Assembly (NCBI RefSeq): GCF_001661495.1
Contig: NZ_BDDT01000001.1
Span: 1-64,000 of the forward strand
Length of the DNA: 64,000 nt
Reading direction: 5' to 3'
DNA from: Pseudoalteromonas prydzensis
GTDB taxonomy: Bacteria > Pseudomonadota > Gammaproteobacteria > Enterobacterales > Alteromonadaceae
Positions 1-8,320 of the stretch are shown piece after piece. Below the pieces are notes generated by a model. It was not told the origin of the DNA, ran no database searches, and was given only the letters and a program-made list of their open reading frames with translations. The first letter of the stretch is position 1. Every line of letters starts with the position of its first letter. Made by a program: the position numbers and the translations under genes.

Positions 1-464
1 CGTTTGGATTTTAGCTGTCGAATAAACTTAGGGTAAGACTTTAAATCAATATTTGGCTTAGATGCAGCACCGTCAGTAACCATGACCTCGGGCTTATTGT
101 GCACTATCGCATTTCTGACCTCGACAAGGATTTTAAATGATTCGAATACAGATTGTGACTTAAAGTCTTCATTATCAAAAAATAGCTTCAACGCATAAAA
201 GTATTTATCCTGTAATCGTTCTCTTTCAGCGACCATCCTATGCATTTCAAAGGCATACTCTCTGACTGTATAACAACTCCTAGCTCCAGAACCTAAATAG
301 CGCCTGTATTCAAATGATTCATTTATAAATGATTCGAGAACCTATGCGCAAAACACAATACACGGTAGAGATTGAGCAGAATCCAGAGCTACCACTCGCT
401 GTGTATTTATAGCTATATCCCTCAACACTGGTGTGTTTGGGGAAAAATGATATGTTTTAATCAT
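1..464 (-). pseudogene. HEPN-domain protein, interrupted by in-frame TAG; runs off window edge
   Basis: The frame opens at the ATG complementary to 462-464, with an AGGAG ribosome site at 470-474. After 40 codons it meets TAG at 342-344, then stays open in the same frame to the window edge (about 113 more codons). The text across the stop reads like one protein: ..LPCIVFCA-stop-VLESFINESF... A single CAG-to-TAG change would explain it. Near the edge the frame encodes VRNAIVHN at about 96-119. This fits the HEPN motif R-N-x3-H found in many RNase toxins and abortive-infection proteins. It is the first gene of the cassette that follows the attC at 480-576, so it is probably integron cargo. Function is inferred only from the HEPN-like motif. 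A functional 40-residue peptide or stop read-through cannot be excluded. Confidence 0.6.
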
Positions 465-479
465 TGATACTCCTGATTT

Positions 480-576
480 AGCTAACTCCCAGCTCAACTG
501 CGTAGCAAGCTGGCGGGCTTTTTTGGAACAAAAAGCGTGACAGTTTGCGGAGTCAGATTGCAGCTGCTTGTTAAAT
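480..576 (-). other. Integron attC recombination site
   Basis: Read on the minus strand, the site opens with ATTTAAC (570-576), a match to the RYYYAAC inverse core, and closes with GTTAGCT (480-486), one base off GTTRRRY. Inside, CAGCTGCAATCTG (554-566) pairs with the complement of CAGCTCAACTG (490-500). It leaves exactly two unpaired bases, a G and a T, which is the extrahelical-base pattern of attC. The inverse core is the perfect complement of G plus the first bases of the cassette at 2599 (TTAAAT), as expected of a cassette and its own attC. Confidence 0.85.
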
Positions 577-2599
577 GCATTACTCCGCTGGTTTCTGAAG
601 TTCATCTACCAGTTGCTTTGAAGATTTATCTTCAAGAAAGCCCCTCTTCGTTTGAAGTTTCTCAAGCAGATAATGATTTGCTAAATCAAACTCGGCAAAT
701 ATGGTTCCCCAGGTTTTTACATACCCTTTTATCCGGTCATTTTTGGTGCTGAACACTAGTCCAGGTTCGTTATTAGCATCTGCCGTTTCTAAAGCTGAGT
801 TGATATCGAAATCTTTATCAGAGATTTTTCTACCGACCAGTATTATTTCAAATCTCATTTTCTCCATTGAGAAGCCCGAGTGCTCGGATATTATTCGCGC
901 ATAGTCTCGGATTTGCTTAAGATGCTTTTCGTTGAGTGCAACTGCTGGCCTCTTTATTTCGATGATCGTACACTGGTAGTAAGACTCCCCTCTAGAATTG
1001 AATCCAATATTCTTTCTAGCTAAGAATAAGTCTACCTGTCGTCTGACCCCCTCAATATCTAACCCACTTTCTAAATCCATTGACTCAAAGTCACCTTCAT
1101 CAATTGAATCTATTCCTTTTACATGATTCCTAAGATTCAAAGATATTTTTTGGAAGTCATCCTCTTCAGCACCGAGCATTGTGTATTTGTTACCGAAAAG
1201 CCAAGTATTACTTTCAATAATTCCTTGCAAATCAGGCGTTTCTAGAACTTCTTTATAATGTTTAACCATTATTTCTCGAAGCTTGTGGACAGCAAATTCC
1301 CTCTTTTGAAGGACTTCAATAGTACTAATAATATTTTCTAACGATGAGTTTTTAACCTGCTCCGAGAATTTATTTATTTGATTTTCATCTAGATTAAGAA
1401 TTTCGCCAATAACCTCAAAAATCGTATCATTCTCATTGGATACCAATATTTTATCAATCAGCGCCAATAATATTTTTACAGGTTTTTCTTTTATATTATT
1501 GAAAACGGTGGGGTCAGTTATATAAAGAGATTTCACAAATGACTTAGTATTATCCCTTCTCCAAGCCGCTTCTTCCGCTTTTAGCCTTTTATGCTCTGGA
1601 AAATAACCGCGAGCTTCATACTCCTCTATTTTTTCTTCAACAAATTCTCGAAGAAATTTTTCATAAATTTCACTACTGAACTCATGTATTGCTTTCTTTA
1701 ACTTCTTAAAAGCATCAGATTCTGGGCTAACCTGAGGGGTATCCGTAAAGTTTAGTGGTGAGCTACTTTTATCGAAATTATCGAACCAGTTCGACCTAGA
1801 ATAAGAACTAAGGTGAAACTTTGGTTTCTTATTAAAACTGCTTAAATCCCGATGCAATACTCGCCCATCATGGTTCACCACATAATTATATGACTTTTCG
1901 TCTCCAGGCTTATCTACCCAGCGAATAAAATCAATTTTAAATTCGGTTCCGTCAATACAAACATTTTTCTCTATCAACTGACTTTCTGGAATATCGACTT
2001 CTACTCCATTAACCGTTAGCTTTCGATCAGGATTTAGAATTAATCTCCAGCCAAAATAGCTTTCAAGATTACTTTTAATCACATCTAGTTCTGGAAGGTT
2101 AGTATGAAAATTGGACAGGACTACACATGTACCTGATTCAAACGTGCTTAATGATGCATGCTGTTCCTCAGAGCCAATCTCTTTTGCTGAAAAATTACGG
2201 AGTTTAGTGCTATCTATTAATATCTTAGATTCAGAGTCATGGCATCTGGTGTACCAAGTAGCATTTGAGCAGAGCAAATGAAACGCAAGCCTTCCTTTTC
2301 CGTGAGCTCCCTGGAGGTCATCATCACCTTGCTTAGAAGATTCATTAAACCTAGAAAAATGTTGGTCGCATTCTTTTATATCAATGCCTGACCCGTTATC
2401 CAACACGGTTATAGCAACTAGACCATGCATTTCATTGTACTCAATCGTAACATCAACGGATGTTGCGCCAGAATCAAATCCGTTAGCGATCAATTCAATA
2501 ACTGATTGAAAAGGATATTTCTTCCATTTCGTAAAATGCTTTTTAATCCCTTCATGAGTGATATCTGCTGTACCACTTATCGCCATATTGCCCATTTAA
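486..2599 (-). mobile_element. Integron gene cassette (GHKL/nuclease cargo plus attC)
   Basis: The cassette runs on the minus strand from TTAAAT at 2594-2599 to the G of the attC core at 486. It holds one gene and its attC, the standard one-gene/one-attC layout. The start codon lies inside the recombination core region, which is usual for cassette genes and leaves little room for a private promoter. No integrase gene is seen at 2600-3300, where a divergent intI would be expected. The array may be an integrase-less attC cluster, or its integrase may lie off-window. Confidence 0.78.
580..2595 (-). CDS. GHKL ATPase fused to a PD-(D/E)XK (Shedu-like) nuclease domain; probable defence protein
   Basis: The protein has 671 residues. 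The N-terminus is a GHKL (Hsp90/MutL/histidine-kinase fold) ATPase: N-box ELIANGFDSGA at residues 34-44, DNGSG at 66-70 and GKGRLAF at 99-105. A helical middle region follows. The C-terminal part (about 480-640) has ESNTWLFGNKY, then VDLFL with Asp522, then IIEIKRP with Glu546 and Lys548, and a downstream QIRDYARI helix. That is the D-x(n)-ExK order of restriction-like nucleases, and the surrounding text resembles Shedu (DUF4263) immune nucleases. No membrane segment is seen. Its place as cargo of an integron cassette fits a mobile anti-phage role. ATPase and nuclease motifs are seen directly; the defence role and the Shedu label are inference. A start at Met4 is also possible. Confidence 0.75.
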   Translation of the reverse strand: MGNMAISGTADITHEGIKKHFTKWKKYPFQSVIELIANGFDSGATSVDVTIEYNEMHGLVAITVLDNGSGIDIKECDQHFSRFNESSKQGDDDLQGAHGKGRLAFHLLCSNATWYTRCHDSESKILIDSTKLRNFSAKEIGSEEQHASLSTFESGTCVVLSNFHTNLPELDVIKSNLESYFGWRLILNPDRKLTVNGVEVDIPESQLIEKNVCIDGTEFKIDFIRWVDKPGDEKSYNYVVNHDGRVLHRDLSSFNKKPKFHLSSYSRSNWFDNFDKSSSPLNFTDTPQVSPESDAFKKLKKAIHEFSSEIYEKFLREFVEEKIEEYEARGYFPEHKRLKAEEAAWRRDNTKSFVKSLYITDPTVFNNIKEKPVKILLALIDKILVSNENDTIFEVIGEILNLDENQINKFSEQVKNSSLENIISTIEVLQKREFAVHKLREIMVKHYKEVLETPDLQGIIESNTWLFGNKYTMLGAEEDDFQKISLNLRNHVKGIDSIDEGDFESMDLESGLDIEGVRRQVDLFLARKNIGFNSRGESYYQCTIIEIKRPAVALNEKHLKQIRDYARIISEHSGFSMEKMRFEIILVGRKISDKDFDINSALETADANNEPGLVFSTKNDRIKGYVKTWGTIFAEFDLANHYLLEKLQTKRGFLEDKSSKQLVDELQKPAE

Positions 2600-3299
2600 C
2601 AATCCATATTATTTGTATAATTAGTTTAAAATATTGAAACACGGTTTCTCGCCAAGCATTTAACAGCGTTTTACCAAGAATACCGATAAACACTCTTGAG
2701 TGATTACCCTAAACTGCGTAAATACATATTAAAATTTATTGTAATATTATTAACTTACTAATTTATGCTGAAGATGACAACAAAAACTCGCCACTCCCAT
2801 ACCGAGGATTTACTTAATCGAGAACTGACATTTTTGTTAACCGAGAATAAAGTACGCATATCACAATAAAATCAATCGCTTACTTTAAATTTAAAAAACC
2901 AAGCAAGAATTAATGCTAATTACATACCGAGAATTTTAGTATCGAAACCGCAAGCTTCTATTAAAGGAACAACTTAACCTTGTTTTAGCGATACAAAAAT
3001 GAACCGCACATACAGTTATGAACGCTTGCAAAAAGATACGCTGCACTGTTGAAATTCAAAGTGCTTAGTTAAGTCTCGTTTAATTAGAAAGGCGGTAAAA
3101 CACAGCGAAAGGGTATGGTTTGAGATATGAAACAAAACCGTTCATTTCATATCTCAATACTTGCTTACTTGCTATCAATGACGTTGCACTCAGTGCACGT
3201 ATGATGCCTTACTTGGGTGACTAATTTACTGAAAAGTACATCTCTAAGGCAATGAACTATTAAGTGGATACTGCACAGTGCAGCTACAACTTATAAAGG
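2600..3299. other. Non-coding stretch between cassette and gntR
   Basis: About 700 bases without a credible gene on either strand. A second GTTAAAT core-like heptamer (ATTTAAC at 2668-2674 on the plus strand) lies 70 bases upstream of the cassette junction, but no attC fold was found around it. Several short ACCGAG(A/G)AT-like words recur between 2800 and 2950. The region also has a 12-base inverted repeat (3121-3156) and the small palindrome CTGCACAGTGCAG (3271-3283), just past the gntR stop. No integrase remnant was recognised. Confidence 0.5.
3121..3156. repeat. Perfect 12-base inverted repeat with 12-base loop
   Basis: TGAGATATGAAA at 3121-3132 is the exact reverse complement of TTTCATATCTCA at 3145-3156. 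There is no T-run on either side, so it is not a standard intrinsic terminator. It could be an operator or a remnant of a palindromic element. Confidence 0.6.
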
Positions 3300-3968
3300 T
3301 TACCTTTTCTCGTCTTCAATTTTTAGTAATAGCTTTTTAATGTCGTTTTTGGCGCCTAAGATATGTTTTTTCAAAAAGTCACAGGCTTTTTTAGTGTCTT
3401 TTGCGCGGCAAAGCTCTAGTAAAGTACGGTGCTCTTCGGGCGCGGTGGTTAAGCCACCTGCAAGTAAAATATGCATGCGTACGTAACGCTCTGAGTTTTT
3501 ACTATACATATCAACTAGCTCACGGGTTTGTGGGCGTTGTGCGCGGCTGTAAAGTTTGCCATGAAAACGGCTATTTAAATCGCCTGTAGCAAGGTGGGTG
3601 TCACCCGCATCCATGGCGCTTTCAAGCTCAGTTAAAATCAGCTCAGCGTCGATTAAATCTTGATCTGTTAAACCGTCTATTGAATGGCTCAGTAGCTCGG
3701 CTTCGAGTAAGGCCCTTAAATCAAAAATTTCATCAATTTGTGATGCTGAAAGCTCTGTTGCCGTGGCTCCTTTGTGCGCTTCGAAGTTAACAAGTCCTTC
3801 TGCTTCTAGTTGAAGAAGTGCCTCACGTACAGGAATACGGCTTACATTAAGCTCAGCAGCGAGTGCGGCTTGACGTAGCGGATCACCGGCTTTGATCTCA
3901 CCTGTTAATATTTTTTCACGAATTGCTTCTGCGACTAGTTGGGTACGGGTTTTGTGCTCGATAGCCAT
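3300..3968 (-). CDS. GntR/FadR-type (FCD) transcriptional regulator of hydroxyproline and collagen genes
   Basis: The start is placed at the ATG of MAIEHKTR because AGAGGATCACC precedes it; an in-frame ATG 21 bases upstream lacks a ribosome site. The protein has 222 residues. Residues 1-70 form a GntR winged helix (LVAEAIREKIL, then SRIPVREALLQLEAEG). Residues 80-210 are an all-helical FCD ligand domain (DEIFDLRALLEAELL, then FHGKLYSRA). FCD regulators bind small organic acids or amino acids and usually repress neighbouring operons. It is the last gene of the minus-strand hydroxyproline cluster, which suggests hydroxyproline or a breakdown product as its signal. A candidate operator overlaps its own promoter region (3990-4001). 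Stronger copies lie at three distant promoters in this window. Confidence 0.85.
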   Translation of the reverse strand: MAIEHKTRTQLVAEAIREKILTGEIKAGDPLRQAALAAELNVSRIPVREALLQLEAEGLVNFEAHKGATATELSASQIDEIFDLRALLEAELLSHSIDGLTDQDLIDAELILTELESAMDAGDTHLATGDLNSRFHGKLYSRAQRPQTRELVDMYSKNSERYVRMHILLAGGLTTAPEEHRTLLELCRAKDTKKACDFLKKHILGAKNDIKKLLLKIEDEKR

Positions 3969-3989
3969 GGTGATCCTCTTACATTGCAT

Positions 3990-4001
3990 TTAGCATACAT
4001 T
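3990..4001. promoter_or_regulatory. Weak GntR operator candidate at gntR promoter
   Basis: TTAGCATACATT matches the palindrome seen at 20917-20928 (ATTGCATACAAT) at 9 of 12 positions, with the GCATACA centre intact. On the minus strand it overlaps TATAATG, a plausible -10 box, so autoregulation is possible. Confidence 0.4.
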
Positions 4002-4101
4002 ATACGCAAGTTCACCTATATGCCAAGCGAGAATCCGCCTGAACCTCTCTATGAGTAAGGAAAGCGGGAATATGCAATTTACCTATCCCGCTCAAGAATA
4101 G

Positions 4102-5598
4102 TTATGCTTGATAACAAATTGGTCGCATAAAACGTAACATTGCATTTGTGCCCACAGAGGTACTGCGTACATCAGTTGAACTTGGGAATGGTCCACCGTG
4201 GTTCATTGCAGCGCACACCTCAACACCTGTTGGCAGCTGATTCTTTATCAAACGGCCTACTTTATATTGCAGCGCTTCGATAAGGCTATCAGCGTTGTTT
4301 AAATCAGCTTCAGTGCCATGAATACTGGCGGTTAACTGCCCTTGTAATTGGTTTATCAATGTCATGAGCTGCTGTTCACTGTCGTAGCGCACCACTAACG
4401 CAGCAGGGCCAAACACTTCTTCTTGCAAAGCTGAGATTGCTAAATAGTCATCAGCATTACAAGCAAATACATGTGCATTTGCATGAAATTCATGCTCCAG
4501 CTTGCCTTTACCCAGCACGCTAAGCTTATCAAGCTGAGTTCGCTCTGCTATTTGGTGTTTAAAGGTTTTAACAATCCCTGGGGTGAGTAAAGTGTCTGAT
4601 GGGGCATCATTAATACACGCTGTTATATGTGCTTCGAGTTCGTCACACCCGGTTGGTACTAACCAAAGCCCTGGGCTAGTGCAAAACTGCCCGTTCCCCA
4701 TCAGCATTGACTGGCAAAGTGATTGTGCCATCTCTTTGCTATGTTCAATGGCTTTATTGGGTAAAATAACTTGTGGGTTAATACTGCCAAGCTCACCATA
4801 AAATGGTATCGGCTCTTCACGCTTGGCAATTGTTGCTTGCAGCTTGCTGGCCACATTAAATGAGCCTGTAAACCCCACCGCTTTTATTGCCGGCGCAGCC
4901 ACTAATTGATGCGATATGTCGTAGGCTTTGCTTTGTACCATGGCAAACACGCCTAACGGCATTGCACATTCTTTAATGGCTGCAAGCGCCACACGTGCCA
5001 TCAACTCACCCGTTCCTGGGTGCGCGGTGTGGTTTTTTACAATTACTGGGCAGCCTGCTGCAAGGGCTGCGGCGGTATCGCCGCCTAGTGTTGAAAAGGC
5101 GTAAGGGAAATTAGATGCACCAAATACAGCCACCGGCCCCAGCGGTAAATAGTTAAGTTCAGTGTGCGGCTTTGGTAACGGTGCTCTGGTGGCATCTGCT
5201 TCATCCACTACTTTTAAACCCAGTGGCGATTCAGGGTTGTCACGTAATGCATTAGCAAAGGCTTTAAGCTGATTTACGGTGCGCATACGCTCACCTTGCA
5301 AACGTGCCAGCGGTAAGTTGGTTTCTTGCTGTGTTTGCTCAAGTAACTCATCACCAAGCGCTAAAATATGATCAGCAATACATTCTAAAAAATCTGCTCG
5401 TTGTGCAAAACTGGTTTTACGATATTCATAAAACGCCGATTGTGCGGCTTCTATTGCACTGTCTAACTCAGTGGCGCTGAGGTTAAAAAAGCGCGTTGCG
5501 AGTGGTTCATTGCGGGCGGGGGAAAATGCGTTAAATTCACCATTTCCAGAGTGACCGAGCCATTGCCCTGCTACTAAACTTTGTCCTGTTAATGTCAT
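4102..5598 (-). CDS. Alpha-ketoglutarate semialdehyde (2,5-dioxovalerate) dehydrogenase
   Basis: An aldehyde dehydrogenase of 498 residues, the usual length for the family. The catalytic glutamate is Glu269 in YGELGSINPQ and the catalytic cysteine is Cys306 in GNGQFCTSPG. These motif variants are typical of the ketoglutarate-semialdehyde branch. It oxidises 2,5-dioxopentanoate to 2-oxoglutarate with NAD(P)+, the last step of trans-4-hydroxyproline breakdown and also of some sugar-acid pathways. The gene starts 13 bases after the epimerase stop, so the two are co-transcribed, and gntR follows. It is cytoplasmic, with no signal peptide. The hydroxyproline role comes from context with the epimerase and the oxidoreductase. 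Confidence 0.88.
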   Translation of the reverse strand: MTLTGQSLVAGQWLGHSGNGEFNAFSPARNEPLATRFFNLSATELDSAIEAAQSAFYEYRKTSFAQRADFLECIADHILALGDELLEQTQQETNLPLARLQGERMRTVNQLKAFANALRDNPESPLGLKVVDEADATRAPLPKPHTELNYLPLGPVAVFGASNFPYAFSTLGGDTAAALAAGCPVIVKNHTAHPGTGELMARVALAAIKECAMPLGVFAMVQSKAYDISHQLVAAPAIKAVGFTGSFNVASKLQATIAKREEPIPFYGELGSINPQVILPNKAIEHSKEMAQSLCQSMLMGNGQFCTSPGLWLVPTGCDELEAHITACINDAPSDTLLTPGIVKTFKHQIAERTQLDKLSVLGKGKLEHEFHANAHVFACNADDYLAISALQEEVFGPAALVVRYDSEQQLMTLINQLQGQLTASIHGTEADLNNADSLIEALQYKVGRLIKNQLPTGVEVCAAMNHGGPFPSSTDVRSTSVGTNAMLRFMRPICYQA

Positions 5599-5611
5599 GC
5601 TTTGCTCCTCA

Positions 5612-6613
5612 TTAAATTACTTGAAACCCAAATGCGTATGGGTCATCGTCATCTACGGTGATAGCACTTGTGCCCGTCACCCTAGACCAACCTTGAATAC
5701 TTGGTAAGATAGCTGTTATGCCTGCGATCTCTGTTACGTGTTCAATGCAACCAATAAACTGGCTGCCAATATAACTTTCGTGAATAAAATTTTGCCCTTG
5801 AGCCAACTGCCCTTTGGCAAATAGCTGTGCCATTCGGGCGCTAGTGCCTGTTCCACATGGCGAGCGATCAATGGCTTTATCACCATAAAAAACTGCATTT
5901 GCGGCGTCTGAATTGGCATTTTTTGGGGTGCCTGTCCATAAAACATGGCTTGCGCCTTGAACGGTTGAGTCAAGCGGATGAACACATTTAATTTTGGCGT
6001 TTATTGCATCACGCACTAGCGGGCTATATTGCAAAATTTGCCCAGCCGTTAAATGTTCAATGCCTTTATAATTACCTTGCGGTTCAACAATAATGTAGAA
6101 GTTGCCGCCATAGGCGATATCTACTATCAGCTCGCCCAACTCAGGTACTTCAATAACAATCGACTGGTGTGCTAAATAGGCAGGAACATTATAAATTTTT
6201 ACCCACTGCACTTTACCACCAGTCATTTCATAATTGATTTGAACACGCCCAGCAGGTGTGTCTAACAATAGGGTCCCTGGCACTTTTGCATGTAACAAAC
6301 CATGCTCTAAAGCAAATGTAACAATGCCCATTGTGCCGTGGCCGCACATAGGCAAACACCCAGATGTTTCAACAAATAAAATAGCGGCATCGCCGTCTTC
6401 CGTGGTCGGTGGATATAAAAATCCTCCCGACATCATGTCGTGACCGCGAGGTTCAAACATCAGTGCTTGGCGTATCCAATCGTGATTTTGCAAAAAATCT
6501 TGGCGCTTCTCACTCATGCTCAGTCCGCTCAATTGCGGGTGACCACTGGTTATAAGCCTCACGGGGTTACCACAAGTATGGCCGTCAATACAAAAAAAAC
6601 TTCCTTTACGCAT
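5612..6613 (-). CDS. 4-hydroxyproline 2-epimerase (proline racemase family)
   Basis: Proline-racemase family protein of about 333 residues with both catalytic cysteines: Cys90 in PMCGHGTMG and Cys253 in PCGTGTS. Two cysteines indicate an epimerase or racemase; trans-3-hydroxyproline dehydratases have Thr or Ser at one site. The reaction is trans-4-hydroxy-L-proline to cis-4-hydroxy-D-proline. The start is either the ATG at 6611-6613 or the GTG just before it. Both overlap the stop of the upstream remnant gene, implying translational coupling. It heads the intact part of the operon epimerase-dehydrogenase-gntR. Confidence 0.9.
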   Translation of the reverse strand: MRKGSFFCIDGHTCGNPVRLITSGHPQLSGLSMSEKRQDFLQNHDWIRQALMFEPRGHDMMSGGFLYPPTTEDGDAAILFVETSGCLPMCGHGTMGIVTFALEHGLLHAKVPGTLLLDTPAGRVQINYEMTGGKVQWVKIYNVPAYLAHQSIVIEVPELGELIVDIAYGGNFYIIVEPQGNYKGIEHLTAGQILQYSPLVRDAINAKIKCVHPLDSTVQGASHVLWTGTPKNANSDAANAVFYGDKAIDRSPCGTGTSARMAQLFAKGQLAQGQNFIHESYIGSQFIGCIEHVTEIAGITAILPSIQGWSRVTGTSAITVDDDDPYAFGFQVI

Positions 6614-6795
6614 CACCTAGCCCACTTTAATTTTGTTAGGTTAGTAGGGCTTGCTATAGCCAGTGCAATCATGCCGTGAACAGCTTTGTTGATCAGTTCA
6701 TCGCTCATGTTTGCTGTTGTTGCAAAGTTAATGGAGTCGTCTGCACTAAACTGAGCCATTACTGCTGCACAGACTCCTTGCCAAGTTACTGTCAT
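6613..6795 (-). pseudogene. Truncated DHDPS-family gene (pyrroline-4-hydroxy-2-carboxylate deaminase remnant)
   Basis: A 60-codon frame starting MTVTWQGVCAAVMAQFSADD. About 43 residues, ending GVHG-like (AVHGMIAL), match the start of dihydrodipicolinate-synthase-family proteins, specifically the branch that deaminates 1-pyrroline-4-hydroxy-2-carboxylate in hydroxyproline operons. Family members have about 300 residues. Here the similarity stops after about 43 and a short unrelated tail ends in TGA overlapping the epimerase start. The barrel and the Schiff-base lysine are missing, so it cannot be an active enzyme. An internal deletion that kept the operon's promoter and leader is the simplest account. 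Assignment is by recognition of the N-terminal text only. Confidence 0.68.
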
Positions 6796-6837
6796 TTTAA
6801 TTACCTGATTGATGTTTAGGCTTGATATCATAGGTAT

Positions 6838-6849
6838 ATTGTATACAAT
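6838..6849. promoter_or_regulatory. GntR operator candidate, hydroxyproline divergent promoter
   Basis: ATTGTATACAAT is a perfect palindrome, also flanked by T and A (6837-6850). It lies 43 bases upstream of the minus-strand operon and about 155 bases upstream of the plus-strand oxidoreductase. A half-like copy, GTATACATT (6997-7005), sits just before the oxidoreductase start. The same 12-mer recurs exactly at 30987-30998. Confidence 0.7.
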
Positions 6850-7005
6850 AATCAATATCCCAATTTAATATTTTCTTACTTCATTCATAGTACGAGGTGT
6901 TTTAGGGCTAGATATTTGACTAATACATTGATAACAAATGCAATTAATCACAACTCGGCATGCTTTCGGGATAATCAGCAAATTGCATAATTGAGGGTAT
7001 ACATT

Positions 7006-8295
7006 TTGAAACATCAAAAAACACAGCATGTAGCTGTAGTTGGGGCGGGGATCATTGGTATTTGCTGTGCGTTAAACTTACAACGCGCTGGCTTTATGGT
7101 CACTTTATATGATGAGAATGGCTTAGCCCAAGGCTGTTCAAAAGGCAATGCGGGGCACTTTGCCACTGAACAGGTTTTTCCGCTTGCGCACCCATCACTA
7201 ATAACAAAACTACCGGCCATGCTATTAAACCCATTAGGGCCACTGCACATTGATTGGCGTTACCTATTCAAAGCCCTGCCGTGGTTTTGGCAATTTGTTA
7301 GAAACATGCCTACAAAAACCTATCATGCAAACACACAAGCACTTAAAGCATTAAACCAACAGGCTATTCCTGCTTACGAACGACTGTTAAATGACTATGA
7401 GTTAGGGCACCTGCTGACTAAAAAAGGCAGCTTGCTCACCTTTGAGACCACTTCACTCAACAAAATTAACAGCTTATTACAAAGCTATGTTGCACAGGGT
7501 ATTAATGTTGAATTACTTGATGCTGAGCAAGTTCAGTTACTCGAGCCTAATTTATCGAAAACGATTCGCTACGCATTATTGTTTAAAGACGTTGCCCACA
7601 GTGTCGATCCGCACTTATTTTGCCTTCACCTCGCTGAGCAGTTCAGTACTTTAGGTGGACAGTTCTGCCAACAAAAAATAACGGCTGTACAACAGACTAA
7701 ACAAGGATATGAGCTGATCAGTCAAACGCAAACAAACATGGCCGATAAAGTTGTTATTGCGGCAGGTGCGTGGAGTAAAGCGTTACTAAAACCACTCGGT
7801 TATAAAGTACCACTTGATACTGAGCGGGGTTATCACTGCATGTTGGCAAGTGATCATGGACTTGCACGTCCTGTAGCTTCAGCCGAGCGCAGCTTTATTA
7901 TGACACCAATGAGCCAAGGTTTACGCTTGGCTGGCACTGTGGAATTTGCTGGGATAAAACGAAAAATGAACAATAAACTCGCCTTAGCATTACTGCCAAA
8001 CGCAAGAGCGCTGCTTCACACATCAACAGCTTCGTTACATGCAAAAAGTACCTGGATGGGTTGTAGGCCATCGCTACCGGATTCATTGCCCGTTATTAGT
8101 AGAGCCCCAAACCACGACAACCTGTACTTTGCTTTTGGCCATCAGCACTTAGGATTAACCCAAGGCGCCGTGACCGCAGAGCTAATAACCGCCCTGTGTT
8201 TAAATCGCCCGCCGCAAATAGATATACACCCTTATTGTGTGAGTCGCTTTTCAACGCAACCCGCTTGCAGTAAAGCACAGCCACACGCACAATAG
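7006..8295 (+). CDS. FAD-dependent D-hydroxyproline (D-amino acid) oxidoreductase
   Basis: DadA-like FAD protein of 430 residues. The Rossmann motif GAGIIG is at residues 13-18, followed by ALNLQRAGFMVTLYDE and QGCSKGNAGH. The C-terminus has the usual WMGCRPSLPDSLPVI and GHQHLGLTQG motifs. In hydroxyproline clusters this family oxidises cis-4-hydroxy-D-proline to 1-pyrroline-4-hydroxy-2-carboxylate and passes electrons to the respiratory chain. The start is taken as the TTG at 7006 because GAGGG at 6993-6997 has good spacing; a TTG at 6991 would precede that site. It lies divergent from the epimerase operon and directly before the Xaa-Pro peptidase. Confidence 0.85.
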   Translation: MKHQKTQHVAVVGAGIIGICCALNLQRAGFMVTLYDENGLAQGCSKGNAGHFATEQVFPLAHPSLITKLPAMLLNPLGPLHIDWRYLFKALPWFWQFVRNMPTKTYHANTQALKALNQQAIPAYERLLNDYELGHLLTKKGSLLTFETTSLNKINSLLQSYVAQGINVELLDAEQVQLLEPNLSKTIRYALLFKDVAHSVDPHLFCLHLAEQFSTLGGQFCQQKITAVQQTKQGYELISQTQTNMADKVVIAAGAWSKALLKPLGYKVPLDTERGYHCMLASDHGLARPVASAERSFIMTPMSQGLRLAGTVEFAGIKRKMNNKLALALLPNARALLHTSTASLHAKSTWMGCRPSLPDSLPVISRAPNHDNLYFAFGHQHLGLTQGAVTAELITALCLNRPPQIDIHPYCVSRFSTQPACSKAQPHAQ

Positions 8296-8320
8296 CCGCA
8301 TATAAATAAAGGAGAGCACC

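Noticed and set aside
342..605. Open frame of 87 codons starting at 605
   Set aside because: Its first 47 codons run through the attC site; only the part from 464 has a ribosome site and belongs to a gene.
2668..2674. Second attC or attI core (ATTTAAC) upstream of the cassette
   Set aside because: No pairing arm or second core was found within 150 bases, so it is noted only as a core-like heptamer.
2600..3299. Integron integrase remnant
   Set aside because: Neither strand shows tyrosine-recombinase motifs or a long broken frame.
6991..7005. TTG at 6991 as start of the oxidoreductase
   Set aside because: The ribosome site GAGGG lies after it, so the TTG at 7006 is preferred.
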